Shown here one piece after another: positions 28,414 to 40,717 of a stretch of DNA of 64,000 nucleotides. A model generated the notes under the pieces. The model was not told the origin of the DNA. It worked only from the letters and a program-made list of their open reading frames with translations, and ran no database searches. The stretch comes from Burkholderia seminalis DSM 23518 (GTDB lineage: Bacteria; Pseudomonadota; Gammaproteobacteria; Burkholderiales; Burkholderiaceae). The number at the start of each line of letters is the position of its first letter. Position 1 is the stretch's first letter. Both the position numbers and the translations under genes were made by a program. The stretch lies in contig NZ_CADFDK010000001.1 in NCBI RefSeq assembly GCF_902832885.1, positions 806,001 to 870,000 on the forward strand. Direction: 5' to 3'.

Positions 28414-28627
28414 ATCCGCACGTTTGCGCATCGCACCATCGCGCGCGCCCCGCCAGGCCGGGGCCGCGCGTCGCACTTTCCGCATTCGCACATCGAACTA
28501 GAGGAATTTGTCCAGATTCCCCGCTTGCCCGCCGTGCCCGCGTTTTTTATCTTAATAAAAACGACTGTTTGAATCAGATAATCAAATCACCTGTTCGCGG
28601 CTGGGAAACCGGCATGGGAGGCGGAAC

Positions 28628-29449
28628 ATGGCAGTAAGTCAGGAGGGGCGGCCATCCGCGGGACGGCCGTCCGGGGCACGGTCATCCGGCACGCGGCAGA
28701 CCGGCGGGACGAAGGCGCGCATCCTCGATGCGGCCGAGGACCTGTTCATCGAGCATGGCTTCGAGGCGATGTCGATGCGGCAGATCACGTCGCGCGCGGC
28801 GGTCAATCTCGCCGCGGTCAACTACCACTTCGGCAGCAAGGAGGCGCTGATCCACGCGATGCTGTCGCGCCGGCTCGACCAGCTCAACCAGGAACGCCTC
28901 GGCATCCTCGACCGCTTCGATGCGCAGCTCGGCACGCACATCACCTGCGAGCACGTGCTCGGCGCGATGTTCATCCCCGCGCTGAAGGCGTCGCGCGACC
29001 CGGAACGCGGCGGGCCCGGGTTCCTCCGGCTGATCGGGCGCGCCTATACCGATCCGTCGCCGTTCGTACGCAACTTCCTGACCGCCCACTACGCGAGCGT
29101 CGCGGGCCGCTTCTTCGACGCATTCCAGCGCGCGCTGCCGCACCTGCCGCGCACCGAGCTCGGCTGGCGGCTGCATTTCGCGATCGGCGCGTTGTCCGGC
29201 GCGCTCGCCGGCGCCGAAACGGAGAGCCTGATCGACGAATTCTCGCAAGGCCGCACGATGAACGACGTACAGATGATCGCGCGGCTGTCGTCGCTGATCG
29301 TCGCCGCGCTGAAGGCGCCGATGCCCGACAGCGCGCAGCTGTCGATCTTCGCCGCGGTACTCGACGACGCGGGCGCGAGCGAAGCGTTCGGGCTGCCGCA
29401 ATCGGGCGCGACGAGCGCCGGCACGGCGACGCTGCATTCCGCGAACTGA
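28628..29449 (+). CDS. TetR/AcrR-family transcriptional regulator
   Basis: The 273-residue protein has a low-complexity head (residues 1-27, Ser/Gly/Arg-rich), then a TetR helix-turn-helix (residues ~28-75: ILDAAEDLFIEHGF, NLAAVNYHFGSKEALI). The rest is the helical ligand domain. It lies 157 bases before fadD on the same strand and may regulate it, as TetR proteins often sense acyl-CoA; this is inference. GGGAGG lies before the start. Confidence 0.9.
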   Translation: MAVSQEGRPSAGRPSGARSSGTRQTGGTKARILDAAEDLFIEHGFEAMSMRQITSRAAVNLAAVNYHFGSKEALIHAMLSRRLDQLNQERLGILDRFDAQLGTHITCEHVLGAMFIPALKASRDPERGGPGFLRLIGRAYTDPSPFVRNFLTAHYASVAGRFFDAFQRALPHLPRTELGWRLHFAIGALSGALAGAETESLIDEFSQGRTMNDVQMIARLSSLIVAALKAPMPDSAQLSIFAAVLDDAGASEAFGLPQSGATSAGTATLHSAN

Positions 29450-29606
29450 GCGCGCGAGGCCACGCGCGGCTTCCTGTTCACGATTTGATTGATACGCGCG
29501 GTCAGGCGGGGCGTCGAGGCGCCCGCGCCGATCGACCGCGAAGCACGGGGCATGGGCAGGCGCCGAAGCGCCCGCCCTCGCCGAAAGCAAAGACCGGAGA
29601 CACGTC

Positions 29607-31361
29607 ATGTCATCTTCCGCAGCAACCACGACGGCCCAGATCCCGCCGAACACCGACGGCATCTGGTACGCGTCATATCCGCCCGGCGTCCCGCACGACA
29701 TCGACGTCACGCAATACGCGTCGCTCGTGCAGTTCTTCGACGAATGCACGACCCGCTTCGCCGACCGCGTCGCATACGTGAGCGCCGGCGCGTCGATGAC
29801 TTACCGCACGCTCGCGCGGAAGGTCGACGCATTCGCGTCGTACCTGCAAAGCCTCGGCGTGAAGCCGGGCGATCGCGTCGCGATCATGCTGCCGAATACG
29901 TTCCAGTACCCGGTCGCGCTGTTCGGCACGCTGAAGGCCGGTGCGATCGTCGTCAACGTCAATCCGCTCTACACCGTGCGCGAACTCGCGCACCAGCTGA
30001 AGGACAGCGGCGCACAGACGATCGTCGTATTCGAGAACTTCGCACGCACGCTGCAGGACGCGCTGCCTGAAACGCAGGTGAAGCACATCGTCGTCACAGC
30101 ACTCGGCGACCTGCTCGCCGACGGTTTCAATGCGAAAGGACGCCTGATCAATTTCGTGCTGAAGCACGTGAAGAAGCTCGTGCCGGCCTACCACCTGCCG
30201 CAGGCCATCCGGCTGCGCTCCGCCCTCGCGCTCGGCGCGCGCGGCAAGCCGCAGCCCGTGCAGACGACGCGCGACGACCTCGCGTTCCTGCAATACACGG
30301 GCGGCACGACCGGGGTCGCGAAAGGCGCGATGCTCACGCACGGCAACCTGATCGCGAACCTGCTGCAGGCGAAGGCGTGGATCGCCGACCAGGTGTCGGG
30401 CGACGTCGAGACCGTGCTCACGCCGCTGCCGCTGTATCACATCTATTCGCTGACGGTGAACGCGTTCATCTTCATGGGACTGGGCGGACGCAACATCCTG
30501 ATCGCGAACCCGCGCGACATGAAGATGGTGATGAAGATCATCCGCAACGAAACGTTCACGGGGATCACCGGCATCAACACGCTGTACAACGCGTTCCTCG
30601 ACAACGAGGAATTCCGCAAGCGCGACTTCTCGAAGCTCAAGCTTGCGATGGCCGGCGGGATGGCGATGCAACGCGCGGTCGCGGAGCGCTTCCAGCAGGT
30701 GACGGGCCGGCCGGTCGTCGAAGGCTACGGGCTCACCGAGTGCTCGCCGATCGTCACGATGAACCCCGTGGACCTGAACGACATGGCCGCGTTCAGCGGC
30801 TCGATCGGGCTGCCCGCGCCATCCACCTCCGTGCGCTTTCGCCGCGAGGACGGCACCTGGGCGCCCGTCGGCGAGCCGGGCGAACTGTGCGTGCACGGCC
30901 CGCAGGTGATGCGCGGCTACTGGCAGCGCCCCGACGAGACCGCCAAGGTGCTCGACGCCGACGGCTGGCTCGGCACCGGCGACATCGGCGTGATGGACGA
31001 ACGCGGCTTCATCCGCCTGATCGACCGCAAGAAGGACATGATCCTCGTGTCGGGTTTCAACGTGTATCCGAACGAGATCGAGGAAGTGCTCGTGATGCAT
31101 CCGGGCATCAGCGAGGCGGCGGCGATCGGCATTCCGGACGAAGTCCAGGGCGAACGGATCAAGGTGTTCGTCGTGCGCCGCGACCCGTCGCTGACGGTCG
31201 ACGACGTGCTCGCGCACTGCCGCAAGAACCTGACCGGCTACAAGATGCCGAAATTCGTCGAGTTCCGCGACGCGCTTCCGCAGACGAACGTCGGCAAGAT
31301 CCTGCGCCGCGCGCTGCGCGACGAGGAGCTCGCCAAAATCAAGGCCGCGAAGCAAGGCTGA
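29607..31361 (+). CDS. fadD: Long-chain fatty acid--CoA ligase
   Basis: The 584-residue enzyme activates fatty acids to acyl-CoA through an adenylate. Motifs in order are the P-loop YTGGTTGVAKGAM (near residue 230), VEGYGLTECSP, WLGTGDIGVMDERGF, the FACS region DRKKDMILVSGFNVYPNEIE, and the C-terminal lysine region VGKILRR. It acts at the inner membrane, feeding beta-oxidation. GGAG precedes the ATG. The DUF1571 gene follows 29 bases later. Confidence 0.95.
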   Translation: MSSSAATTTAQIPPNTDGIWYASYPPGVPHDIDVTQYASLVQFFDECTTRFADRVAYVSAGASMTYRTLARKVDAFASYLQSLGVKPGDRVAIMLPNTFQYPVALFGTLKAGAIVVNVNPLYTVRELAHQLKDSGAQTIVVFENFARTLQDALPETQVKHIVVTALGDLLADGFNAKGRLINFVLKHVKKLVPAYHLPQAIRLRSALALGARGKPQPVQTTRDDLAFLQYTGGTTGVAKGAMLTHGNLIANLLQAKAWIADQVSGDVETVLTPLPLYHIYSLTVNAFIFMGLGGRNILIANPRDMKMVMKIIRNETFTGITGINTLYNAFLDNEEFRKRDFSKLKLAMAGGMAMQRAVAERFQQVTGRPVVEGYGLTECSPIVTMNPVDLNDMAAFSGSIGLPAPSTSVRFRREDGTWAPVGEPGELCVHGPQVMRGYWQRPDETAKVLDADGWLGTGDIGVMDERGFIRLIDRKKDMILVSGFNVYPNEIEEVLVMHPGISEAAAIGIPDEVQGERIKVFVVRRDPSLTVDDVLAHCRKNLTGYKMPKFVEFRDALPQTNVGKILRRALRDEELAKIKAAKQG

Positions 31362-31390
31362 ACGATCCATCGCTCCGGGAGGCACTGTCG

Positions 31391-32308
31391 ATGAACGAAG
31401 GAATGAAGCGCCGCGCACGACATGCCGCCGCCGCGGCTGTCGCCTGCCTGCTGTCGCTCGCGCACGCGGGCCTGCATGCGCAGGAAACGGCCGATGCCGC
31501 GAGTGCGGCGCAGGAGGCCGCATTGCCGGCGGACCTGGCGAAAGTCGCGCGCGAGCCGCTCGCGCAACAGGCACGCTGGCTGCGCACGGCCGCGCAGCGC
31601 GGCACGCTCGCGCAGCTCGACGACGCGACGCTCACCGCGCTCTTCAAGGCGCTCGATCCGCTTGCCGTGCCGCTCTATATCCGTAACGGTCCGAACGGCT
31701 ATCCGTCGTACCAGTTCACGATGGTGCGCCAGGAGCGCATCAGCGGAAAGTGGTCCGACACGCCCGACCGCATGCTGGTGAAGACCACCCGCGAGCCGCT
31801 GCGCGTCTATGCGAAATGGCTGCCGGGCGGCGCGCACGCGGGACAGGAAACCATCTACGACACGACGCAGCGCAAGGACGAGATGTATGGCCACCTGGGC
31901 GGCCTGCTCGGCAAGATTCCGCTGTGGACGTCGCTCGACGGCGCGCTGGCGCGTGCCCAGTCGAATCACCAGGTGAAGGATCTCGGCACCGAGTTCATCA
32001 CGAACCTGTACCTGACCGAAGGGAAGAAGTACCTGGAAGCCGGCGTGCAGCGACCGACCCAGATCGAGGCAAAATCGATCGGCGGCGTGCGCGTGGTCGC
32101 GCTCACCTACGAGACGCCGACCGGCCGGCCGCAGTTCTATGCGAAAAAGGAAGTCCTCGGGCTCGACCTGCACGCGCCCTATTTCCGGACCGTCGAGTCC
32201 TATGACAACGACGGCAGGATCTTCGAGCGGATCGTCATCGAGAAAATCGCGCCGGCCACGCTCGACGACACCGCATTTGACCCGAAAAACCCCGACTACG
32301 CATTCTGA
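31391..32308 (+). CDS. DUF1571 domain-containing exported protein
   Basis: The 305-residue protein has a signal peptide (cleavage near LHAQ, residue ~31) and a body matching the DUF1571 family: QFTMVRQERISGKWSD, VYAKWLPGGAHAGQETIYD and LTYETPTGRPQFYAKKEVLG. The fold is expected to be a lipoprotein-carrier-like beta sheet (inference). GGGAGG lies before the ATG. Close spacing after fadD suggests co-transcription; a lipid-linked periplasmic role is possible but unproven. Confidence 0.8.
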   Translation: MNEGMKRRARHAAAAAVACLLSLAHAGLHAQETADAASAAQEAALPADLAKVAREPLAQQARWLRTAAQRGTLAQLDDATLTALFKALDPLAVPLYIRNGPNGYPSYQFTMVRQERISGKWSDTPDRMLVKTTREPLRVYAKWLPGGAHAGQETIYDTTQRKDEMYGHLGGLLGKIPLWTSLDGALARAQSNHQVKDLGTEFITNLYLTEGKKYLEAGVQRPTQIEAKSIGGVRVVALTYETPTGRPQFYAKKEVLGLDLHAPYFRTVESYDNDGRIFERIVIEKIAPATLDDTAFDPKNPDYAF

Positions 32309-32335
32309 TTCGCGCCGGCGCGGCTGAAGTCGGGA

Positions 32336-32611
32336 TCAATCGTCGTCGCCGTGGTGCTTGCGCCAATGCTTGTCATAGTGCTTGCGCCACTTCCGGTAGC
32401 GGTCGTCGTCGTCATCGCCGTAGTAGCCGTATCCGTAGCCCGGATAGGCGACGACGGCCGGCTGCGGCGCCACATAGACCGGTGCCGGCTCGACATAGAC
32501 CGGCGCGACCGGCACGCCGATGCCGACCGACAGGTCGACATGCGCCATTGCACTGCCGGAGGCCAGCAACGCCACACCCCCGACCCACCCCGCCCATTGC
32601 CTCGTGTTCAT
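32336..32611 (-). CDS. Small exported protein, Pro/Val/Tyr-rich with Asp-rich, basic tail
   Basis: The 91-residue protein has a signal peptide (MNTRQWAGWVGGVALLAS, cut near AMA). A segment of alternating Pro/Val (VAPVYVEPAPVYVAPQP), a GYGYGYY patch and a charged tail with DDDDDRYRKWRKHYDKHW follow. I do not recognise a named family; similar short YXP-rich periplasmic proteins are common in Burkholderia. AGGGG precedes the ATG at 32611. It converges with the DUF1571 gene. Confidence 0.7.
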   Translation of the reverse strand: MNTRQWAGWVGGVALLASGSAMAHVDLSVGIGVPVAPVYVEPAPVYVAPQPAVVAYPGYGYGYYGDDDDDRYRKWRKHYDKHWRKHHGDDD

Positions 32612-32906
32612 GTTCTGCACCCCTGGTACGCCGGCCTGCCCGGCTCGCGCGGCCAATGTAAGCGCACCGCACGCGGCGAGGTGATACGGCGCTGCGAGAG
32701 TCGTAACGCGACGTAACGAAACGGCTTCGGCCATTCGGCCGAATCGCGAAAATGCGCTGGAACGTCTATAGTGGGTTACGGTTCGACACAATCACGACTG
32801 CGCGCTTCCCTATTGAACAGGGTAGAATCCCGCCAAACACCTTGTGGACGAACACGCCACACACACGCACAACATATTCTCTGACGCAGGCTCCTGCCGC
32901 ACCTCA

Positions 32907-33461
32907 ATGGCCAATCCCGCAGAATCCCATCCGCAAAACGACTTCATCAATTCGGCGCGCAAGGAACGTAAGCGCGTTGAAATCTATCTCGTCAACGGCA
33001 TTCGTCTGACGGGGTGTATCGAGTCGTTCGACCAGTACCTGGTGATGCTGCGCACCCCCGTGGGTCTGCAAGGCATCTACAAGCGCGCGATTTCCACCAT
33101 CCAGCTCGACACGGGCGGCTCGCGCCCGGGCGGCGGCGGCCCCCGCGGGCCGCGCACCGGCGGCCGCCCCGGCGGTCGTGAAGGCGGCGGTCACAGCCCG
33201 TACGGCTCGCACGGCGGCCCGCGCGAATCGCGTGGCGACGGCGGCGGCTACGGCTCCCGCGAACCGCGTGAAGGTTATGGCTCGCGTGAGCCGCGCGAAG
33301 GCTACGGCGCCCCGCGCGAACCCCGTGAACCGCGCGAGAGCTATGGCGCGCCGCGCGACAGCGGCGATGCCTCCGGCAACACGTCGTCGCCGGATACACG
33401 CGGCGGCAACGGTCCGGTGATCGTCACACGCCGCCGGCGGATCGTGCCGGACGGCCAGTAA
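32907..33461 (+). CDS. hfq2: Hfq2-type RNA chaperone with long C-terminal tail
   Basis: Residues ~8-65 form an Sm/Hfq fold ([20 protein letters not shown], then KRAISTIQL; Sm2 motif altered from the usual YKHA to YKRA). A ~110-residue tail follows, rich in Gly and Arg, with repeats of GYGSREPRE and a basic end. A second long Hfq (Hfq2) is described in B. cenocepacia; this 184-residue protein fits it. Hfq pairs sRNAs with mRNAs, and the tail may add RNA contacts. The ATG at 32907 is chosen over an upstream in-frame ATG because the Hfq core starts just after it. Confidence 0.92.
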   Translation: MANPAESHPQNDFINSARKERKRVEIYLVNGIRLTGCIESFDQYLVMLRTPVGLQGIYKRAISTIQLDTGGSRPGGGGPRGPRTGGRPGGREGGGHSPYGSHGGPRESRGDGGGYGSREPREGYGSREPREGYGAPREPREPRESYGAPRDSGDASGNTSSPDTRGGNGPVIVTRRRRIVPDGQ

Positions 33462-33464
33462 AAC

Positions 33465-33494
33465 AAAAGGGCAAGCCAACCGGCTTGCCCTTTT
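33465..33494. terminator. Bidirectional terminator between hfq2 and the DUF2968 gene
   Basis: AAAAGGGCAAGCC and GGCTTGCCCTTTT form a near-perfect stem with T and A runs on both sides, placed between convergent genes. Confidence 0.9.
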
Positions 33495-33538
33495 CGCTTG
33501 TGCAGCCGGCGCGGCATGTCGCCGCACCGCCGCCGGGT

Positions 33539-34246
33539 TCAGCGTGCCGACGTCGGCAGGCCCGCGTCGGCCTCACGCTGCAACGAGCGCACCTGCTGCT
33601 GCAACGCGCGCAGTTGCGACTGGAGTTCGGCTTGTTGCGCCTGCAATGCCGCCGTCTCGCTGCGAACGCTCTTCTGCCGATCCGCGACCGCCGCCTGCTG
33701 CTGGCGTGCGATCGAGATGTCGGCCTGCAGGCGTCGTGCGCGATCCTGCGTGACCTCGAGCTGCTTGTCCAATTGCGCCTTCTGCGATTCCAGCTTCGCC
33801 GCCCGCAGTTCGTTGACGGCCAGCCGCTCCGCCTGGCGCGAGAAATCGCGATAGATCGCTTCCGCGCGCGTTTCGTCGTACGTCTTGATCACGCGCCAGA
33901 ACGCCTTCTGCTGGAACAGCGCGACGAAGTACGCACCGTCCTTCACATTGAACAGCAGGCTCGCGCCGTAGCTGCCGTTGTAGCTCGTGCGCATTTCCGT
34001 CAGCGAGTGCGCCTGGATCTGGCGCTGCAGATCGTCGACCGTGCTCGGCCCCGTCGTCTCGCCCGCTTGCGGCTGCAGCGACGTCTGGGCCTGCGAATCG
34101 ATCGCCGGAATCGCTGCTACCGGCGCCGACGCCTGCTGTACCGCCGGCGAATCGCTGCCGGCCAGCCCCTGCGCGAAAGCGCCCTGCATGCCTCCTACCA
34201 GGGCGAGCAACACGCTCACCCGCCCCAACCCCGTCATATGGCTCAT
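33539..34246 (-). CDS. DUF2968 family exported coiled-coil protein
   Basis: The 235-residue protein has a signal peptide (cut near AFAQ, residue ~26) and the DUF2968 core (SLTEMRTSYNGSYGASLLFN, YVALFQQKAFWRVIKTYDE). A long C-terminal coiled coil follows (residues ~120-225, Gln/Leu/Arg heptads). The function is unknown. It ends convergent to hfq2. Confidence 0.82.
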   Translation of the reverse strand: MSHMTGLGRVSVLLALVGGMQGAFAQGLAGSDSPAVQQASAPVAAIPAIDSQAQTSLQPQAGETTGPSTVDDLQRQIQAHSLTEMRTSYNGSYGASLLFNVKDGAYFVALFQQKAFWRVIKTYDETRAEAIYRDFSRQAERLAVNELRAAKLESQKAQLDKQLEVTQDRARRLQADISIARQQQAAVADRQKSVRSETAALQAQQAELQSQLRALQQQVRSLQREADAGLPTSAR

Positions 34247-34300
34247 GAAGTTTTATTCCCGCCCGAGTCGTTGTGATTCAGCGCGATTTTATCGCATTAA

Positions 34301-37517
<3,217 letters not shown>

Positions 37518-37529
37518 CGTTTTGCTCCG

Positions 37530-37853
37530 TCAACGCGCGAGGTCGCCACCGGACAGTCCACCGCTGCCACCGCTATTGCCGCCGCCCGACGCCGACATCG
37601 TGCCGAACCACTGCGGAATCGTCGTCTTGAACGAGTCGATATAGCGCTGATAGGCATACGTCCCAGCCGCGCCGTCGATCGGTTGCGGCGTGACGGCCGC
37701 GCGATTCGAACGCTGCAGGTCGAGCAGAGCGTTCGTAGCATGACCGATTTCGGACGCCGGCGTGTCGCCTTGCGCATGCGCGATGCCCGCGCCAAGCGTG
37801 CACGCGAACGCGATGCACACTGCTTGCACGCGGATTGAGGAAAGGTGAAACAT
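37530..37853 (-). CDS. DUF3613 domain protein in the Tad locus
   Basis: The 107-residue protein has a signal peptide (cut near AHAQ, residue ~28) and the DUF3613 core (EIGHATNALLDLQRSNRAA, YQRYIDSFKTTIPQWF). A Gly/Ser-rich tail ends it. It lies between tadD and tadG in all-one-strand order, so a periplasmic role in pilus assembly is likely; no function is established. Confidence 0.78.
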   Translation of the reverse strand: MFHLSSIRVQAVCIAFACTLGAGIAHAQGDTPASEIGHATNALLDLQRSNRAAVTPQPIDGAAGTYAYQRYIDSFKTTIPQWFGTMSASGGGNSGGSGGLSGGDLAR

Positions 37854-37876
37854 GATGGCCTCCGTGAATATCGTCG

Positions 37877-38704
37877 TTATCGCGCGAAACGCTGCAGCAG
37901 CGGCACCGCAAGATCGAAGTTGTCGCTGCTCGCAACCGACGGCACGGGCACATTGCCTGGCACGTGTGCGACTGCGCGTTGTTTCGCGCGCATCGCGGCC
38001 TCGACCTTCATCTCGTCGTCGCGAATCTGGCCGCGCACCGCGGGCGAAAGCTTCTGCTGATCCATCAGCCGCCGCGCGTCCTTCGCATGACCGCTCGCGA
38101 GCAGATAAAGCACAAAGTTGCTGAGGATTTTCGGGTTCTTCTGCTCGAGTTCGGCTGCCTTCAGCAGCGGCACGCGTGCGCCTGCCAGGTCGCCTTCGCG
38201 CATTTTCGAATATGCGAGGTCGGACAGCGTCGCCGCATCGGTCGGCGCAAGCACCGTCGCCTGTTCGAGTTGCTGCGCGGCAAGCGCAAAATCGCCACGG
38301 GCGCCGGCGGTCAGACCCAGCCCGCGGTAGCCGCGCGCGGCGAGCGGTGACGTCAGCAACTTCGTATAGGCGGCCACGCCGGCGTCGTACTGACCGGTCG
38401 CGCGCAATGCGTCGGCACGCAGCAGGATCGTGTCCGGCGATGCACCATATTGCTTCTCGTACTGATCGATGTGGGCCAGTGACGCAAAATACAATCCCTG
38501 CCCCTGCATCCGCTCGATCAAGCCCAGGTACATGCCTGGCGTATCGGGTGGTGCACTCTTGTCGGCAGCCGCCTGCATCAGCGCGCCGCGCTCGGCCTGC
38601 GCACCGATCCCGTATCCGGACTCCTTGAACAACGAGCACCCGCCGGCGAGCAACCCGACCGCCGTCGCCCCTGCGATCGTGCGGATCCAACCAAATCGAT
38701 TCAT
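37877..38704 (-). CDS. tadD: TadD tetratricopeptide lipoprotein
   Basis: The 275-residue lipoprotein has lipobox LAGGC (Cys near residue 23) and TPR repeats in the middle (e.g. TILLRADALRATGQYDAGVAA, ARGDFALAAQQLEQATVLAP, ATLSDLAYSKMREGDLAG). TadD is thought to act as pilotin or scaffold for the Tad secretin at the outer membrane. It sits between tadC and the DUF3613 gene. Confidence 0.88.
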   Translation of the reverse strand: MNRFGWIRTIAGATAVGLLAGGCSLFKESGYGIGAQAERGALMQAAADKSAPPDTPGMYLGLIERMQGQGLYFASLAHIDQYEKQYGASPDTILLRADALRATGQYDAGVAAYTKLLTSPLAARGYRGLGLTAGARGDFALAAQQLEQATVLAPTDAATLSDLAYSKMREGDLAGARVPLLKAAELEQKNPKILSNFVLYLLASGHAKDARRLMDQQKLSPAVRGQIRDDEMKVEAAMRAKQRAVAHVPGNVPVPSVASSDNFDLAVPLLQRFAR

Positions 38705-38733
38705 CTTGTGTCGCTCCTTCCCCTCATGCCGCG

Positions 38734-39732
38734 TCAGTGCTGAAACGCGGCAAGCGCGGACAGCACGGTCATGATCCCGGGCCCCGCGGTAACGATCAAC
38801 AGCGCCGGCAACAGTGTGACAATCATGACGCCAGTCATCTTCACCGTCAGGCGGCCGATCTGCTCCCGCAGCGTCGCACGACGCCCTTCGCGCAGTCGGT
38901 CGCCAAACTGCTTCAGCGGCTCCTGCACCGCGCCGCCGTGCTTGTCCACCTGAATCAGCAATCGCACGATCGCACGCAGATCCTCGTTGTCGAAGCTGTT
39001 CGTGAGACGTTGCAGCGATTGTTCGCGCGTGCGTCCGGCCGCGAACTGCCGTTGCGCAACGCCGAGCTCCCACGACAATACGGGCAGCATGGTCTGAAAA
39101 TCGTGCGTGACAACCTGAATGCTCTGGTCGAGCGACAGACCGACACCCTGCAGCAGCCTCAGCATGTCGACAAGCAGCGGCAATTCAGCCGCAATGCTCT
39201 GTCGGCGTGCAGTGGCACGCCGACGCACGTAAATTTTCGGCAACATGTAGCCGGTCACGAGCGCGAAGGAGATCCAGAGCGGCCAGCGCGCCTCATGTCC
39301 GCGGCTGACCAGTACCAACATGGCGAGCGCCGGCAGCAGGATGGCGCCAACGATGCGCGCACTGACAAACAGCGCTCTCGCACGAACGTCGACAAAACCG
39401 CACTGATCCAGCAATTGGCGATCCTCGTCGGCGATCAGATATCGGCTGAAGCCGGTTTCGAGCCACCGCATCCCGACGTCTTCGAAGCGTTCGCGCAGCC
39501 CCGCGAAACGCCCGCGCGCTGCAGCAGGTGCTGCCGCATCGCGCGCAGGCTCGGCGGAACCGGCTCGCGCTGCGGCCGCTTCGATTGCCGCAGTCCGTCG
39601 GTCAAGCGCATTCACCAGCGCACGCTCGGCACGCTGCACGAGTACGACGCGAACGATCGCGAGCGCGGCAAGCAGCAACACGCCGACCGATCCGAGCACC
39701 AGCGCCAGTGCGCCTAAACGGTTTGCATCCAT
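38734..39732 (-). CDS. tadC: TadC type II/IV secretion inner-membrane platform protein
   Basis: The 332-residue protein carries a T2SSF domain (residues ~170-300, with ELPLLVDMLRLLQGVGLSLDQSIQ and VDKHGGAVQEPLKQFGDRLRE) and three to four membrane segments. It pairs with TadB to form the inner-membrane platform turned by the TadA ATPase. Only four bases separate it from tadB. Confidence 0.93.
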   Translation of the reverse strand: MDANRLGALALVLGSVGVLLLAALAIVRVVLVQRAERALVNALDRRTAAIEAAAARAGSAEPARDAAAPAAARGRFAGLRERFEDVGMRWLETGFSRYLIADEDRQLLDQCGFVDVRARALFVSARIVGAILLPALAMLVLVSRGHEARWPLWISFALVTGYMLPKIYVRRRATARRQSIAAELPLLVDMLRLLQGVGLSLDQSIQVVTHDFQTMLPVLSWELGVAQRQFAAGRTREQSLQRLTNSFDNEDLRAIVRLLIQVDKHGGAVQEPLKQFGDRLREGRRATLREQIGRLTVKMTGVMIVTLLPALLIVTAGPGIMTVLSALAAFQH

Positions 39733-39736
39733 CGAT

Positions 39737-40717
39737 TCACCTCAGCCGCGCAAGCCGATACAGCCAGAAACCACCTATCGCCTGCAGCGCAAACGCCAGA
39801 TAAATCAGTTGGCGCCCGGAGTCGTCATTCCACATCGCCGTGAAGTAGCGCGGGCTCGTGGAGATGACGAAGCTACCGACTGCGATCGGCAACAGCGCCA
39901 GCACCCATGCAGACAGCCTGGTCTCGGCCGACATCGCGGACAGCTCGCGTTCGGCCTGCTCGAGATCGCGCATGAACGTCGACATCCGATCGAGCATCAC
40001 GTCTGCCCGGCCGCCATAGCGAACCGACAGGCGCAGCACAGCACCGACCAGTTCGAATTCGCGAATCCGGTACGTGTGTGCAATGTGCAGCATCGCACGA
40101 TCGATCTCGACGCCAGAGCGCAGCATCTGCGACACGTCGTCGAGGCAACGGCGCAACGGCATCTCGGCCGTCTGAAGCGCTGACTGGAAAGCCGCCGGTA
40201 CGCTGTTCCCGAGAGTCACGAGCCGAACGATCCCGTCGAGGAACGACGGCAACTGGCGGACGATCTTCAGGCGGCGCCGGCTGATACGCGATGTAATCCA
40301 CAGGACGACAAGCACCCCGCCCGCAATAAGCGCAGCTGCGGCCGCGAGCATCCCGCCGGCCATGCCGGCCCATAGCGCGAGCAGCGCAATGATCGCGAGC
40401 CCCAGCACAAGGCCGGCGCGCACTTCATCGAGGCCTGCGCGGTCGGACAGCACGGTCCACGCGTCGAACACCAACGAGCGCCAGCGCGCCAAACCCTGTT
40501 CCGACGCCTGCGCGTTCACCATACCGGCCGCCGCGGTACGCATGGTGCGTGCGTCGCCGGCCGGCAGTTCGGTGCGTGCGCCCTGGCCCACCCGGCTGTC
40601 GAAGAATCGTTGCGTATGCGCGCGCCCTTCCCGCACCTGGCTTCCGCGCCACAGCAGCAACCCGGCCGCCGCACAGATCAGCGCGAACATCAGCGCGAGC
40701 AAGGTGGCGCTAGACAT
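39737..40717 (-). CDS. tadB: TadB type II/IV secretion inner-membrane platform protein
   Basis: The 326-residue protein has a T2SSF domain (QLPSFLDGIVRLVTLGNSVPAAFQSAL, LSVRYGGRADVMLDRMSTFMRDLEQAERE) and several membrane helices. The ATG at 40717 overlaps the tadA stop by eight bases, so translation is coupled. The longer frame upstream is a shadow of tadA. Confidence 0.93.
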   Translation of the reverse strand: MSSATLLALMFALICAAAGLLLWRGSQVREGRAHTQRFFDSRVGQGARTELPAGDARTMRTAAAGMVNAQASEQGLARWRSLVFDAWTVLSDRAGLDEVRAGLVLGLAIIALLALWAGMAGGMLAAAAALIAGGVLVVLWITSRISRRRLKIVRQLPSFLDGIVRLVTLGNSVPAAFQSALQTAEMPLRRCLDDVSQMLRSGVEIDRAMLHIAHTYRIREFELVGAVLRLSVRYGGRADVMLDRMSTFMRDLEQAERELSAMSAETRLSAWVLALLPIAVGSFVISTSPRYFTAMWNDDSGRQLIYLAFALQAIGGFWLYRLARLR

